Of a stretch of DNA of 64,000 bases, positions 24,084 through 36,773 are shown piece after piece (the stretch's first letter is position 1; the number at the start of each line of letters is the position of its first letter). This DNA is from Monosiga brevicollis MX1 (lineage: Eukaryota > Opisthokonta > Choanoflagellata > Craspedida > Salpingoecidae): the NCBI RefSeq assembly GCF_000002865.3, contig NW_001865040.1, positions 370,905 to 434,904 of the forward strand, given 5' to 3'. Both the position numbers and the translations under genes were made by a program. The notes beneath the pieces were generated by a model that did no database searches, had not been told where the DNA came from, and saw only the letters and a list, made by a program, of their open reading frames with translations.

Positions 24084-26211
24084 TTTTTTTTTGATGTTGG
24101 CTGGGATAAGGCCTGATGCCCTGTGATGGGGCCCTTATAATTTTTCTCACGCTTGCCGTCTATTGCCATGACTTTGTGTTTCATTGCAGCAAAAGATCGC
24201 GTCGTTGGAGGCGCTTTTCAAGGCCTTGGACAAGGACAAAAGTGAGAACTCCTGATCTGGCATAGGGCCACGGCGACACAACCATCCAATCGACAACACA
24301 TGCGCACAACCCCGGCAATCTAACAATCTACCTGGCCATTAGGCGGCACCATCGATATTGATGAGCTCGACACAGTCCTACAATTCTTGGGCATGGAGGA
24401 TGAAGATGAACGCCGCGAGAAGGTTAGTTTTGTCAACTGCCCCTCCTCTTTAGCCCTTGTTGTTCCGAAGAATGCCGCGGAATGATTTCTCCTGTCTTCG
24501 ACTCATAAATTCTCGGCATCTATGAAGCTTCCTGCGCTTGTCAACGTCTTGGATCAGGATGGAGATGGTGAGATCTCCTTGCAGGAGTTTATCGATGGTG
24601 CGGCCACTCTCAATCTCATGCCCAATACGAACGAGGGTGAGTATTATCAATTTATTTGGGCCATGCCAAAGGGCTGCAGTGGTGTGCGCCAGCCCTAAAG
24701 CAAAGCGATTGACCACAAAGCCTTACATTTTTTCAGAGGAATGGCGCGGGCCCGACGTGTTTTGAAGCAGGCTGGTTGCCTCATTACGAGGACTGCTTGT
24801 TATGACTATCTTCCTGAACGCTAGATACGGAAGCGCGGCGTGAAGCCGCCAAGACCAATGCTCTTGCGTTGTTTGATCGACTCGATCTTGATGGTGATGG
24901 CTCTCTCAATCGTCATGAGTTGCAGACTATGCTGCGAGGTTTGTTCGTTCTCTCGATCGTATGGGGGGTGCGGGTGCTCGTGTGCGCTTTGACCATATCG
25001 CCTGCTGAATGACACACGACACCTGCTCATGATGGACAAACGATTGCAATGCACTTTCTGCGTCCGATTTTAATCACTTAAGAGCTGCGTTACGATGCCA
25101 ACGGCGAGCATGCACTGTATGTGAAAATGGACGAGATCATGAGCTTGCTTGATCAAGATCAAAGTGGTGATATTGATCGCAACGAATTTGTGGAAGCCGT
25201 GGCATCAGGACTTTTGGACGATATGGTGGATAGCGAGGCCGTGCATGACCTTTTTGAAGCCCATGCTACACCTAACATGGTGTCTCGCCAAGTCTCGAGT
25301 CAGCAGCGCAGCATTATCGAAGGTGCTCAGCAAGAGCGCGCTGCTCCCAGCCGTACTGCCGCAACTGCTGACATTCCAGAGCACCAATATCAATACCTTT
25401 GGCAAATCTTCAGCAGTGTCGATGCCGACCACTCTGGTCAGATTGAAGAGGAGGAACTGCTGCACATTATGAGCGATGAAAGTCTGGCTGGACCAGCTGC
25501 TCGTGTTACGACACCACAGCTGATTCACGACATCATGCGGGAGGTTGATAGCGAGTAAGTATCACTTAACTGCGCCTTCGTCTTGACCCGACACTCGACC
25601 AATGCCATGTTCTGTTTTTCGCGCCCAAATTTGCGGCTTGTCTTTGTCCTTTGCTTATCAATGAACGCAGTGCTTCATTTCTGACCCCATCTTATCGCTC
25701 ACCTACGTCTATTGTCCTTGTTTCAGCCATTCCGGCGAGCTTTCTTTTGAGGAGTTTTGTGTGGCTTTTCGTGGTCTTTTCTTCCGTGTCGATGGACCGC
25801 AAGGCATCATTCAGGCGCAATCTCGAGCCGTGGTGGAAGCCTATCAGCATCAACAAGAAGAAATGCAGGTTCTTCAAGAGCTTTACCAACGTGCTAACAC
25901 GCAGCACGAACGCAAACTGAAAGAGCTGGCGCACCACAGCACTCACGAGATCAACCATCTCCACGAACGCGTGGAGACCCTCGAGGGGGAGCGCGAAAGC
26001 TATGTCGAGCGCAACAATGCCTTGAGCACCAAAGCAGCGCAGCTGGAAGACGAGCGCGATCACTTGCTTGCTGAGTGCGAGCGCCTCGAGAACGAGCTAC
26101 TTCGCTATCAAGATAAGGTGCGTGTTCAAGACTACACTCCTATTGTGATAATGATCTTTTGCACCTCCTTGGCAGCGCACACGGATTCGCGCTGGTGTTC
26201 GCCGCCGTGTC

Positions 26212-26243
<32 letters not shown>

Positions 26244-29023
26244 CCCCCTTTATCTACAGAGCGGCTTGAAGCGATCGCAAGGAAATGATGATTTGGAAGC
26301 GATGGAGCAGCAGCTCGAGGCGTATCGTCAGGAACTCCTTGCTACCACACAGATGTACACGACAGAGAACGAGGAGCTGATTGAGCAACTTGCAATTGCT
26401 GAGCTGCAGCTTGCTGATCATGGCGAAGAGCTGTATCGGTTGACCGAGGGCGACTCTTTCTTTTCTTTGGTTGCCGAAGGTCGTCGCCAAGCCCTCGTGG
26501 ATTTCAAAAACAGTGCCGCTGCGCAACGTGGCGTTGCTCACAATGAAAAGAGCGATCACAGCAACCGCGATCGCCAAGACGAGGCCGAAGATTTGGAAAA
26601 AGAGCGTGCAAGTTTGGCGCGCTTGAGTACCTCTTTTACGGATCGCTCCCAAGAGATGCAGATTGAGAAGGCGGGTCTAGAGGCAACCAACTCGACTCTG
26701 CGCTCACGTGTCAAGGAGCTAGAGGATCAACTCGCCTTGTTCCAGGTGGAGACAACCAAGCTTTTCACCTCGCAAGCTGAAAAGTGGCAAGCGCAAGAAG
26801 AGGAGCTCAATCGTCGCATCGATGAGCTGACTATCGATGCCACGCAATGGCGTGAGCATTGCGATTCCCACAGCACCGCTGTCCAGGTTTGTTTGATGAA
26901 TTGCACGTTCAATACAGCTTCAAAAATGCCATGCTCACGCAGTTTTCCTTGTGCAGGCGCGACGAGCCATGCTGGAACTGGAAGGCGTGGAGGCATTGGC
27001 CGCCAAAACGGAAAAGTTGCAGCGCCAATTGGCAGAATTGGAGGCGACCAATGAGACATTGCGCGCCAAAATGGCAGAGACCGACCATCAGTCAGACTCG
27101 AGTTCAGAAGCAACGATTAGCTCGCTACGAGTGCAACTGGCGCAGCTGCAAGAGGAAAATGATCGTCTCGTGGAGCATGAACGCGCGCAAATCAGCATTC
27201 AAGCGTCTCAAAGCAATCACGCTGCTCAAGTTGAAGCGCTGACCAAGGAAAATGCCCAACTCACAGCCGAGATTGACTCACTCAACAAGCGCCTGCTTGA
27301 AGCCGACGTTCATGATAAGCGTGAGTTGTGGAAGCAAGTGGACAAGCTGAGTGCCAAGAATGCTGAGCTTGAGGAACAGCTCGAGTCCATGCGTCATACT
27401 CTGGGTCAGGCCAATGCAACCACACACCGACTGCAGACCAACCTCAACACGACGCAACGAATGGATGAGGCGCAGGTAGAGACGACTCGCCGCATGAGCC
27501 TGCAGGTGCAGCAGCTGCAAACCCAGTCCGAGGAAGCACGTAACACTGTGGCGCAAGTTGAGGCTCGCAATCGTGAGCTTGAAGCTGAGCTAGCAGTTGA
27601 ACAGCGCGCGACAGAGCACCTGCGGACCGAGCTACGTGGTCAGCAGGCAATTTTAGGTGGATTGATGGCCAAGCAGGCTCTTCAGGCAGCCGAGTTGGAG
27701 CTGTCACACCGGCAAGAGATGCTTCGGCGTGAGTCCCAGGAACGAGATATGCATCAACGCCAGGCCGCTGAGCAGGATGAGTTGGCGGCATTGAGAGCGG
27801 AGTTGGCCGCGCTACAGGCACAATCCACCAGCGTACAAAGCGGACGATCGGCGGAGCTGGAGCAGATGCGCACCCAAATCAAGTCCCTAAAGGTGCAGCT
27901 TGCCACTGAGGAAGACAACCACGCTACAACAGCACGGCAATTGGCCAAATCAAAGGAACAAAACAAGGCTCTGGATCGTACTATTGAGCGCTTGGAGCGC
28001 ATGGTGGAAGATCTCAAGCTCGAGGTTGAACTTGAGAACGCTAATGCGATTCAACAGATCCAGCAGTCCCAAACGGACAGGATACAAAAGCTTCAAGAGC
28101 GACTCTTGGAGCGTGAGGCAGAGGTGGCACGGCTACAGGACGACATGCGCCGTATGAAGCGCGAGTCGGTACACAGCTCGCAAATGTCCATCAGCGGGTC
28201 CATCATGTCCGATCCACGTGTGACCGGCACTGAAGGAGATGCGCGTACAATTGCCATCCTGAAGTTGCGTGTGCAACGTTTGGAACAGAAGCTCGAAAGT
28301 CGCGAGTTGCAAATTGCTGCCTTGGAGCAGCAAATGCAGATTGCCCGCCATAATCAGTCGAGCCAGAACAACTCGCACGACATGTCGGTTCGCCGACGCC
28401 ACGAGATTAAGGAACAATTGCGGGAGACGATGCGCATGAACGAGGAACTCAAGGCTGCCTTGGAGCACGAGTATGAGAAGAATGACTTGTTGCGCACTAG
28501 CCTCAAGTCTGAGCGAAAGGCCTCCAAACGCTTGCAGCGCCAGCTGAGCCGAGCCTCACGCCGAGGAAACGGCAACGGAGGCACAAATCCAACCTCACCT
28601 CAACATCCCGATCAAACCTCTGAGCACAGTCAAGACCGCTCAATGCGTGAGTACGAGGAGGAGCCCCACCGTCGTTCCGCGCATTCAAAGCTTGATGACC
28701 CACTGGACGAGGTCACAGAAGAGGGCGCAGATGATACGCCACCCTATTCGGCCAGTCCTCGTCGCTCCCAGTCCTCCTTTGTTATGCCACCCCCTATCGA
28801 CGCGCTGAGCGAGTCACCGCCGCCCCACAGTCCGCTGCCACTCTCAGATGATCGCGAACATGGATCATGGGGCGATAACTTGCACGACGCCGATCATGAC
28901 ACTGAAAACGGTCCAACAGGCCCAGGCGTCAACTTTCAAATTCCTCCACCACCCTCTCATGATCGCCCTCTGTCCATGAATGGCAAGCAGAAGGAACATC
29001 CCAAGTTCTCAGCCATGCTGTAA
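23927..29023 (+). CDS. Six-EF-hand protein with long coiled coil (novel architecture)
   Basis: I do not recognise a named orthologue. Nine exons: 23927-23935, 24190-24241, 24343-24422, 24528-24636, 24825-24938, 25083-25554, 25727-26117, 26260-26886, 26957-29023, about 1,306 aa, with all phases consistent. Six canonical calcium loops are visible: DKDKSGTIDIDE (residue 17), DQDGDGEISLQE (56), DLDGDGSLNRHE (104), DQDQSGDIDRNE (145), DADHSGQIEEEE (235), DSDHSGELSFEE (277). All keep the D-x-D-x-[SD]-G spacing and the final Glu, so all should bind calcium. From about residue 300 to 1,130 the protein is almost continuous coiled coil (heptads rich in Glu, Gln, Leu, Arg). The tail is Pro/Ser-rich and acidic. 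A calcium-regulated scaffold or centrosomal/vesicle tether (as in ninein or Rab11-FIP3 families) is a guess from architecture only. The three-codon first exon is uncertain. Confidence 0.8.
24052..24092. repeat. Long T run inside an intron
   Basis: About 30 T in a row, one G, then more T, in the first intron of the EF-hand gene. It lies about 100 bp from the acceptor, so it is probably a homopolymer expansion and not the working pyrimidine tract. Confidence 0.75.
26217..26243. repeat. T run forming an intron pyrimidine tract
   Basis: About 27 T directly before CCCCCTTTATCTACAG at a predicted acceptor of the EF-hand gene, so it doubles as the polypyrimidine tract. Confidence 0.75.
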
Positions 29024-29361
29024 TTTTATTTTTTCTTCAATTCTTTTTGCGGGCACGGGTCAACCGTTGGTGTAGTGGTGGGTGCTTGTTTTTGGATTTT
29101 TTTTTTTTTTTTTGAGTTTACTGGTTGCGATGCGTCCAAGTTTGTGCCGTTCGTATCGCGGTCAACTTTTCGTCTATGTCGTGTGGTCTGTGTCCACTGT
29201 GTGATCAAGAACAACAGTTGTATTGATTATCAACCATCCGTGCTGATCTTAACGACGACAATAGCCTCAGCATCCAAGCAGCAGATTGGACCAAATCGGT
29301 CGGGTGAAAAGGCCGGCATTGGGGACCAAAGACACAACGCACCAACTGCACAATGGTAAAG
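29024..29361. other. Convergent intergenic region, EF-hand gene and CDC7
   Basis: 338 bp between two stop codons, T-rich (T run at 29098-29112), presumably both 3' UTRs. No coding exon seen. Confidence 0.5.
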
Positions 29362-31589
29362 CTAGGAATTCGTGGAAGGCTCAGTGGCTTTCTTCTCGGT
29401 AAAAAAGGGATGTTTGAGCGCCTTTGCAGCGGTGATGCGCTTGCAGGGATCGATGGTCAATAATTGATAGAGCTAACCAAGCATGAGTACGGTGGTCAGG
29501 AATGAACGAGAAAAGGGAGTTATCAAAATGTGCGTTGCCATGTGTTCAAAATCCACGGGCATACCAAGTCAAAGGCTGAATCTGGTAAGGTATCCAAATG
29601 ATGGTGCTTGCGAAGTGCAAGGCATAACCGCTTCAAAGTGGCCGGACTATGTTCAGTTGATGGCACAGTACTTGGGAGGCGGCCCGCAACGAGTTGCTTG
29701 CCTGATACATGCAAGGTTTTAAGATGATGTGAGAAAAAGAGTGGTAATGGCAGCGTGGCCAGTCTCACACCGGCTGGTCATGACTGACCGAGTTGACGAC
29801 AAAGAGCACGGTAGTCATTTATCCCAAAGGTAGCCATTTGCTCTGCCAAGGCATCGGCGTCGTCGGCCGCGGGGAAAAACGGAAGTCTACCACTGTTACC
29901 AATCGACACAAAATGTAATTAAGAAGACAGAAGACGACGATGACGATGAGGACCACAAGGATGATGATGATGAAGATGAAGAACAGAAAGTAGAGGAAGA
30001 AAGATGACGGATGCGTCAACACCCAATCTTGGGAAAACAGGTGACTTAAAAACGGACCAGTATCACAGACCTGAGCAAAGAGAGAAATATTGTGCCAGCT
30101 GCCCACACGTCAATGGCTGTTGAATGGAGTTGAAAACGAAGAAGGACTTCTGGAGGCCGGTAGCCACGCGTGCCAGCGCGGTTGACCTGGTTGCCAGAAC
30201 GTGAAGTGGAGGAAAAAACGGCAGTGAGCCTGGGCTTGTAATATCAAGGGTCGCTGAACCACCAGGTTGAGGCAGCTAGCAAACTGTAGCTGACATTTGG
30301 GGCATCAGCGGCGTCGTGGGCTAGGTATTGATCATCACGAGCCGGAAGAGGCTCACTAAAGGGTGATGTGAAGGGCAGGTGCATGGTGAAGACGAGGATG
30401 AGAGAAGAGGTGCTGGGCAACCCGGGTGTGCTATGAGCCGCCAACGTACGAGCGACGACGGTGAATCTTTTTGCGGCGAGCCTTTTCTTTCTGAATGGCC
30501 AAAGCCGGGGTAGCAAATGTGGTGGCTGCAGAACATAGGTGAAAACCATGAACGGGTATCGTAAGAAAGGGCAAGAGTCAATATTGTAAGAGCAAGAAGA
30601 GAGAAATTGAGAGCAAAGTCAAAGACGGCGCACGAGCGTACGGTGTGTGCTGGGGAGAAACGAATGCAATACTGCAAAACTCACTGTTGTCAACGGTTTG
30701 AACCAGACCAAAGTCAATGAGACGAAAGTTGTCGGCATCACGGAATAAAAAGTTCGTGGGCTTGATATCTCGGTGAATCATGTTGCATGCATGCTGACAA
30801 GGAAAGAGCGCGTGAGCAGGGCTGCATTTGCGGCAGCGGAGCAGGGAGCAGGGGTTGAATAGCGTACAATTTCGCTGATGACGGTCAGAAGGCTGAACAT
30901 GTACGCCCGCATGTCTGTCCAAGGCATTTTCTGAACCAATTCCGACTGCAAGTCAAAATCCATTAGGCACAGCACAGCGGCATGTGGTCGCAAGCCATGA
31001 AGAGTACACGTAGAGCAATCAGGCAAAGTTGTCAGTCGCCAAAACAGTGCCTCAGCAAAGCACCCAAGAAGTCGAGAGAGCAAAAGGCCGACCGTGATGG
31101 GTGTATGCTCAAAGTAAGTAAGACCCAGAATCCAGCGAGTAGATTCACCACTCCCGGCGCGAAGTACGCATTGAATCCGGCCGACATGGTCGTTATTTCT
31201 ATTGAGAGCCACACGCAGAAGTGAGTAGCGCTTGCAGCTGATGCAGCTTGCTGCGGGGCAAGAGCGTACATACCTCAGAATGTGTAAGCACTTGATCTCT
31301 TGGTCAATGCGGCGCGGGGACGTGGTAGGCACGATCACCTTGAGCGCAAGCGGTGGTGCATCTAAACCATGTCGCGATGGAAAGCGGTACAAGACAAGTG
31401 AGCCACGCCGCCCTTTGGCTTGGAAAAAACACACCGCCGAAAAGAGGCAGGCAATTGATGGGTCAAGACGGGAGGTAGTACGTTCAAGCCCATACCTTCG
31501 TCGAGAAGATGGTGTGCCTTGTAAACAGTCGAGAAGCCACCTGATGGGTTTCAAATCAAATCAGATGGGCGCACAACAAGCCGGTGTCA

Positions 31590-31628
<39 letters not shown>

Positions 31629-32040
31629 CGTAAGTTAAGAAGGGCTGCCCAAAGGAGTGACGGTTCACAAACCGGATCCGATCAGGTCCTCGATACGAAA
31701 AACTCCACGGATTCCTTCGAGTTGCTGCACTTCATCAATCATGTCGGTAATGGAAGCTAAGATGGAGGCAGGTTGCGACAGATGGACAGAGGTAAGATGG
31801 GGCCTGCTGCCCGCCTCGGGCTTGTGCTCACATTTTATATACCACATTTTATTTACCTTGGGCAGCAGATGGGCCATGCTTGGTGGCCTCATTTTGCAGC
31901 CGCTCACTGTGAGGATCTGCTTTATGCTCTGGTGGCCGGTTGGGGCCTGTACCACTCTCGGCCACTGTGGGCGTGGGCGTTGGCGTGGGCGTGGGCACGC
32001 GCTCATCATCGGGGTGAGCCTCCCCCGCCGACCGCTTCAT
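29362..32040 (-). CDS. CDC7: CDC7 cell-division-cycle kinase
   Basis: The DBF4-dependent kinase that phosphorylates MCM helicase to fire replication origins. The minus-strand gene begins with exon 31857-32040 (MKRSAGEAH..., then a PTPTPTPTP run). It continues 31673-31756 (RIEDLIGSG), 31496-31540 (GGFSTVYKAHHLLDE, glycine loop), 31274-31418 (LALKVIV holds the ATP-binding Lys; EIKCLHILR), about 31105-31198 (RNNDHVGRIQCVL...YFEHTPI), then an exon with MPWTDMRAYMFSLL. The catalytic loop is MIHRDIKPTNFLF and the metal loop LIDFGLVQ. A basic kinase insert (QKEKARRKKIHRRR) precedes RAGTRGYRPPEVLLRFQLHS and TAIDVWAAGTIFLSLL, both characteristic of CDC7. The last exon ends LTIDPCKRITAAKALKHPFF plus a short tail. 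All catalytic residues are intact. Exact ends of the middle exons are approximate. Confidence 0.9.
31591..31630. repeat. (TG)n(CG)n microsatellite in a CDC7 intron
   Basis: About 15 TG units followed by about 5 CG units. It lies between predicted CDC7 exons 2 and 3. Alternating purine-pyrimidine sequence of this kind can adopt Z-DNA. Confidence 0.85.
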
Positions 32041-32467
32041 GCTGCCGTGCCCTCTCAACGCGGCTTCACACCCATATTTCCATCCTAGACCAAACTTTTC
32101 ACTGTCCAAGGGAAGCTCCTCAAGCCCCACGATGCATATACAACACACATGCACCCTGGCAAGCCGTTCCCGCCGCACACGGCCCGAAGACTGCGCCCCT
32201 CGCACAAGAGAAACAGAAAAAGCTCATAATATTCTGACATCCAAATGTCAGCATTCAGTGCTTGTCTATTTGTCTGACAATTTGTGTTCTTGCACTCGAA
32301 CACACACACACACACACACACATAGAACGCTGGAGGTGTTGGTCAGTGTCTTGCATTTGATTTGGGGGGGTCTTGATTGCTCAGGATCGCCGGGCTGAGC
32401 GGTTGAGGGTATCGCCACGGGCCTGTGTCAACGGGGTAGCTGGCAGTGAGTGCATTGATCAACGACC
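32041..32467. other. Divergent promoter region, CDC7 and GBE1
   Basis: 427 bp between two divergent start codons. It contains an (AC)n run at 32299-32322. No coding exon seen. Confidence 0.5.
32299..32322. repeat. (AC)n microsatellite
   Basis: About 12 AC units in the CDC7-GBE1 intergenic region. Confidence 0.85.
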
Positions 32468-35400
32468 ATGGAGCTACCGCCACAGTTCACGCAGCTGCTG
32501 GAGCGAGACAAGCACCTACGACCGCACAAGCATTTTGTCATTGAACGGTCCGTGTAGACAGCTCGACCTTGCAGAGCTCTGGTTCTCAGAACTGACTCTA
32601 TGTGGGCATTCACTTCGCTTTTGCTGTCGCACACGTAGATACTCGCGCTTCCGACGCGCACTCAAGTCGCTCAAGGAGCATGAGGGCGGCTTGGCCGAGT
32701 TTGCAAAAAGCTACAGACGCTACGGGCTGCACCATGATGGCGGAGCCTTGCGTTTACGAGAATACCTGCCGGGTGCCACAGCCGTCTTTCTTTGCGGTAT
32801 GTCTGCGCGTACAGCAGGAAAGAGGCAGAGAAGAAAATAGACAGCGAGCGTCTGTAGCCTGTGCTCAGCTAGTAGGACACGTCACTGATTTGAACCTGCA
32901 CATCCCGCAACCTCTGTTTTACGTGCCCGGACAATGTAGGCGAGTTTAACGACTGGAACACGGAGGAGTATCCCTGCACGCGCGATGCTTTTGGCAACTG
33001 GACCTTGGAGCTCCCAGATCAGGACGGCCAGCCCCGCATCAAAGCTGGACAGCGAATCAAGGTCTGAGAACACACACATTTGCGTGATGGCAGGGGTCGT
33101 TGAAGCAAAAGGCCCCGGCTACTTTTCTCACCTCAGCATTGGTGACTCCTTAGCTACACGTCAAGACCAAAGACGGCAAAGGCCTGGACCGCATCCCAGC
33201 CTGGATCACGCGTGCCGAGCCGGTAGGAATGACCACTGGTTCCTCATGCCATCCATGCAGCTCTTCAGCCCCACGCCTCATCCCACGCTTCCCTTGTATC
33301 TAGTCGAGCATGGGCCCTTACTATGAGGGCGTGTATCAGCCCCTTCTCGACTTTCAGTTTAAGCATGCACGCCCCACTCTCAAGAGCGGTCTCAAGATTT
33401 ACGAGGTGTGACAGCTTGGTTCCTATCGAGCCAAGCCGCCGTGCCCTTTTTGTACTTCCTCACACAGTTTCACATACCGTGCTTGTGGGTCGTGCTCTTG
33501 GATACTAATGGTGCCATTTTACCCACCATAGGCACATGTGGGCATTGCCAGCCCCAAGGCTGGCATTGCGTCCTATGACAACTTTACTGACAACGTCTTG
33601 CCTCGAATCGCTGCTGCCGTGCGTGCTGTGGCTTCTTGTTGAAACAAACTTAGAGCTAGCTCGCTGAACCTGTCATTCCCTGCTCTCACAACTCGATTAC
33701 CCGACCCTTTGTGTTCGTGGCCGTGATTGCTCTCGCCCCCAGGGCTACAACGCGATCCAGTTGATGGCTGTGATGGAGCATGCCTACTACGGCAGCTTTG
33801 GTTACCAAGTGACTTCCTTTTTTGCGGCTTCAAGCCGGTCGGTGCAACCCAATGCCTTGCTGTCCTGAAGAGCACGTGGCCCAAGCCTGCAGGGTTTGTC
33901 CTGGAGGGCCAGGCTGTTGTTCAAGTCGAACTCACACCAAACGCGTGGCTGTCCTGCTGCAGCTACGGGCCATCTGAGGCGCTGTGCCGTCTCGTAGACA
34001 CAGCCCACGGCTTGGGCATCAAGGTGCTGTTGGACGTGGTGCACAGCCACGCGTCCAAGAATACGGCTGATGGTCTGAATATGTACGATGGAACCGACAG
34101 CTGCTACTTTCACGGAGGGCCCCGGGGCCACCACCCTCAGGTTGGTTTGCCCTGCACTGCGTCGTGCAGAGCCTGGTTGTCGAGCTCTCACTGACGTGCC
34201 ATCGGCATACAACGCAGTGGGATAGCCGCCTCTTCAACTACTCATCTTGGGAGACGCTGCGCTTTCTGCTCTCCAACCTGCGGTACGCTACACTACACAG
34301 ACCTGCCGTCAAACCTACTGACCTTGATGATGAGCTGAAAGGCCCCTTGCCGTGCAACACCGCAGCTTTTACATTGAGCAGTATGGTTTCGATGGCTTCC
34401 GTTTCGATGGCGTCACCTCCATGCTCTACACACACCACGGCCTCGGTCGCGTGTTCAGTAAGTCCCAAACGTTGGTGCGCTCTGAGGCCGGTCTATCACA
34501 TGGACAGGCTTGTCAGGAAACGACCCTGTCTTCTGCGCTCAGCTGTTGTGTAACGGCTGCTTTGATGCCAATAGCCGGTTACAGCGACTATTTCGATGGA
34601 AGCGTCGATGTCGATGCTGGCGTGTACCTGATGCTGGCCAATACGCTGGTCCACACGGTTCGTTCCAACAACACAAGAGCTGGCAACTCTACGAGTGTGC
34701 CGCTCCTTTCTTAACCATGATGCCACGCTATCAACAGCTATTATCCGATGGCCTGACAATCGCTGAAGAGGTATCCGGCATGCCTGGTATGTAAATCGCG
34801 CGATGAAAGAACCCACCAAGTCCGATCGCGCATGATCCTTAATTTTCATTGATCTTGCCGTGAACTGCTGCCGTTCGTCTCGGTGGTCGAAATGCTATCA
34901 TTGCCAGCCTTGTGCCGGCCAGAAGCCGAGGGTGGTTATGGCTTTGACTACAAGCTGGGAATGGCGATTCCAGACATGTGGATTAAAATGCTCAAGGTGA
35001 GCGTCGTCGGCCACGCCAACGCTGCTCACAAGCGCAGCAGCTTGTTCTTGACCTAACCGCCGTACACGGTGTTTGGCTTCGCAGGAACAAAGCGACGAGG
35101 AGTGGGACATGGGCAACATCTGCTTCAACCTCGAGAATCGGCGCTACATGGAGCCGACAATTGCGTACGTGGAGAGCCACGACCAAGCGCTCGTGGGTGA
35201 CAAGACCGTGGCTTTCTGGCTCATGGACAAGGAGGTTTGTATCGCCTTGTCACATGGCGAGCTACCTGAAGCTTGTTTCCTCTCGTGGACTTGACGTGGA
35301 ACATCTCGTCGTGCCATACTGTGATGTCATAGATGTACACGCACATGTCCGTGCTGTCAGAGTTGACCACGGTGGTTGACCGCGGCCTAGCCCTTCATAA

Positions 35401-36599
35401 AATGATTCGCGTATGCCCAACCACGCCCAATGCCCTTGCTCGCCTCGCACCGTTTGAGATGTGGCTTGAGGTCTGATTCGGTGCGGCCTGCTGGATGTGC
35501 AGCTCATTACTCACGCGCTCGGAGGCGAAGGCTATCTCAACTTTATCGGTATGTTCACAGCAACACCTATCAGACGCCGAGATGTCCAGTTTGTGAGCTC
35601 AGTCGATGAGTCTTTTGCGGTACTGCCATCCGGCGCGTGTGTACTTTTCGCAGGCAACGAGTTTGGACACCCCGAGTGGCTGGACTTTCCGCGCGAAGGC
35701 AACGGGTAGGTCGGCAATGAGCACCACCGCGCGTCTGTCCCTGAACATGTTTTTCCGCTAGCTCACTCTGCTCTTGTTTGTGGCAGCGAGAGCTACCAGC
35801 ACGCGCGCCGACAATGGAATCTAGTCGATGACGAGCTGTTGCGTTACAAGTTTCTCAACAACTTTGACAAAGCGGTATGTAGTACACACTGCATGCGCAC
35901 CTCTGTCGTGTGCTACACTTGGTTCAGACGTTTATGAACGCCTTGTTCTGTGCCTTGGTTGGTTTGTGTAGATGAATTGCGCTGAAGAAGCACATCACTG
36001 GCTCAACTCGGCACCGGCTTTTGTATCTTTGAAACATGAAGCGGACAAGGTTGGGCACTTGCGGCCGTCATACTTGCGTTGCTGCTGCCAGCAAGCCAAG
36101 CGACCGCGCTGGCTATATCTCATCCTTTCGTACTATCTGTGTCAAAACATTTTATTGTTCAACTTGGCCATTGCCTAGTTGATTGTTTTCGAGCGCAACG
36201 AGGTTGTGTTTGCCTTCAACTTTCATGCTCATAAAAGCTATTCGGATTACCGATTGGGCGTCGGTGCCCCCGGCTCCTACCAGGCAATCCTGTGTACAGA
36301 TGATGAGACCTTTGGAGGTCGGTTCAAGTCAGCTGTGCATAGATTGTTGCGACGTTGTCTTATGGGTGGTACATGTATGCCTGGGTACCTTGGTTTGCAG
36401 GACACCAACGCATTGACGGCGAAACGATTCACTTTACGGAAGGACAACCGTGGCATGAACGCCCCCACAGCATGCTGGTAAGGCCCTCATTTCTACCTTG
36501 CCCCAATAAAAATTTCAAAGGCCTGATGTAGCAACAACCATCTGATAGGTGTATTTACCAGCGCGCACGGCCGTGGCGTTTGCCCGCAAGCGCGAGTAG
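32468..36599 (+). CDS. GBE1: 1,4-alpha-glucan (glycogen) branching enzyme
   Basis: Adds alpha-1,6 branches to glycogen in the cytosol (GH13 family). It is the most fragmented gene here: I count 22 exons, the first at 32468-32547 and the last at 36549-36599, every junction phase-consistent. Landmarks in order: [32 protein letters not shown] (carbohydrate-binding N-module), [41 protein letters not shown], then [20 protein letters not shown] with the Asp nucleophile, [13 protein letters not shown] with the Glu acid/base, [19 protein letters not shown] with the conserved His-Asp pair, [17 protein letters not shown], and the C-terminal beta domain [13 protein letters not shown] and [14 protein letters not shown]. 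All catalytic residues are present. Length is near the roughly 700 aa usual for eukaryotic GBE. The reading of some short exons between 34366 and 34800 is least certain. Confidence 0.95.
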
Positions 36600-36773
36600 C
36601 TCGAATAATTCAATGTCGCCATGTCAAGCACTTTTGTTTGAACACACTACACTGTCATCGCTGCCTGCTAAAAAATTCATCTGACAAAAAGTGACCGTTT
36701 AGCAAAAAGGTCTTTGCTTTTTTTTTCTGGGGGAACATCCATCGAGAAAACTCAAAACTCGAACCGAGCAGCC

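Noticed and set aside
31657-32237. Plus-strand open frames of 140-155 codons
   Set aside because: They run opposite to CDC7 exons 1 and 2, whose splice phases and kinase homology fit better.
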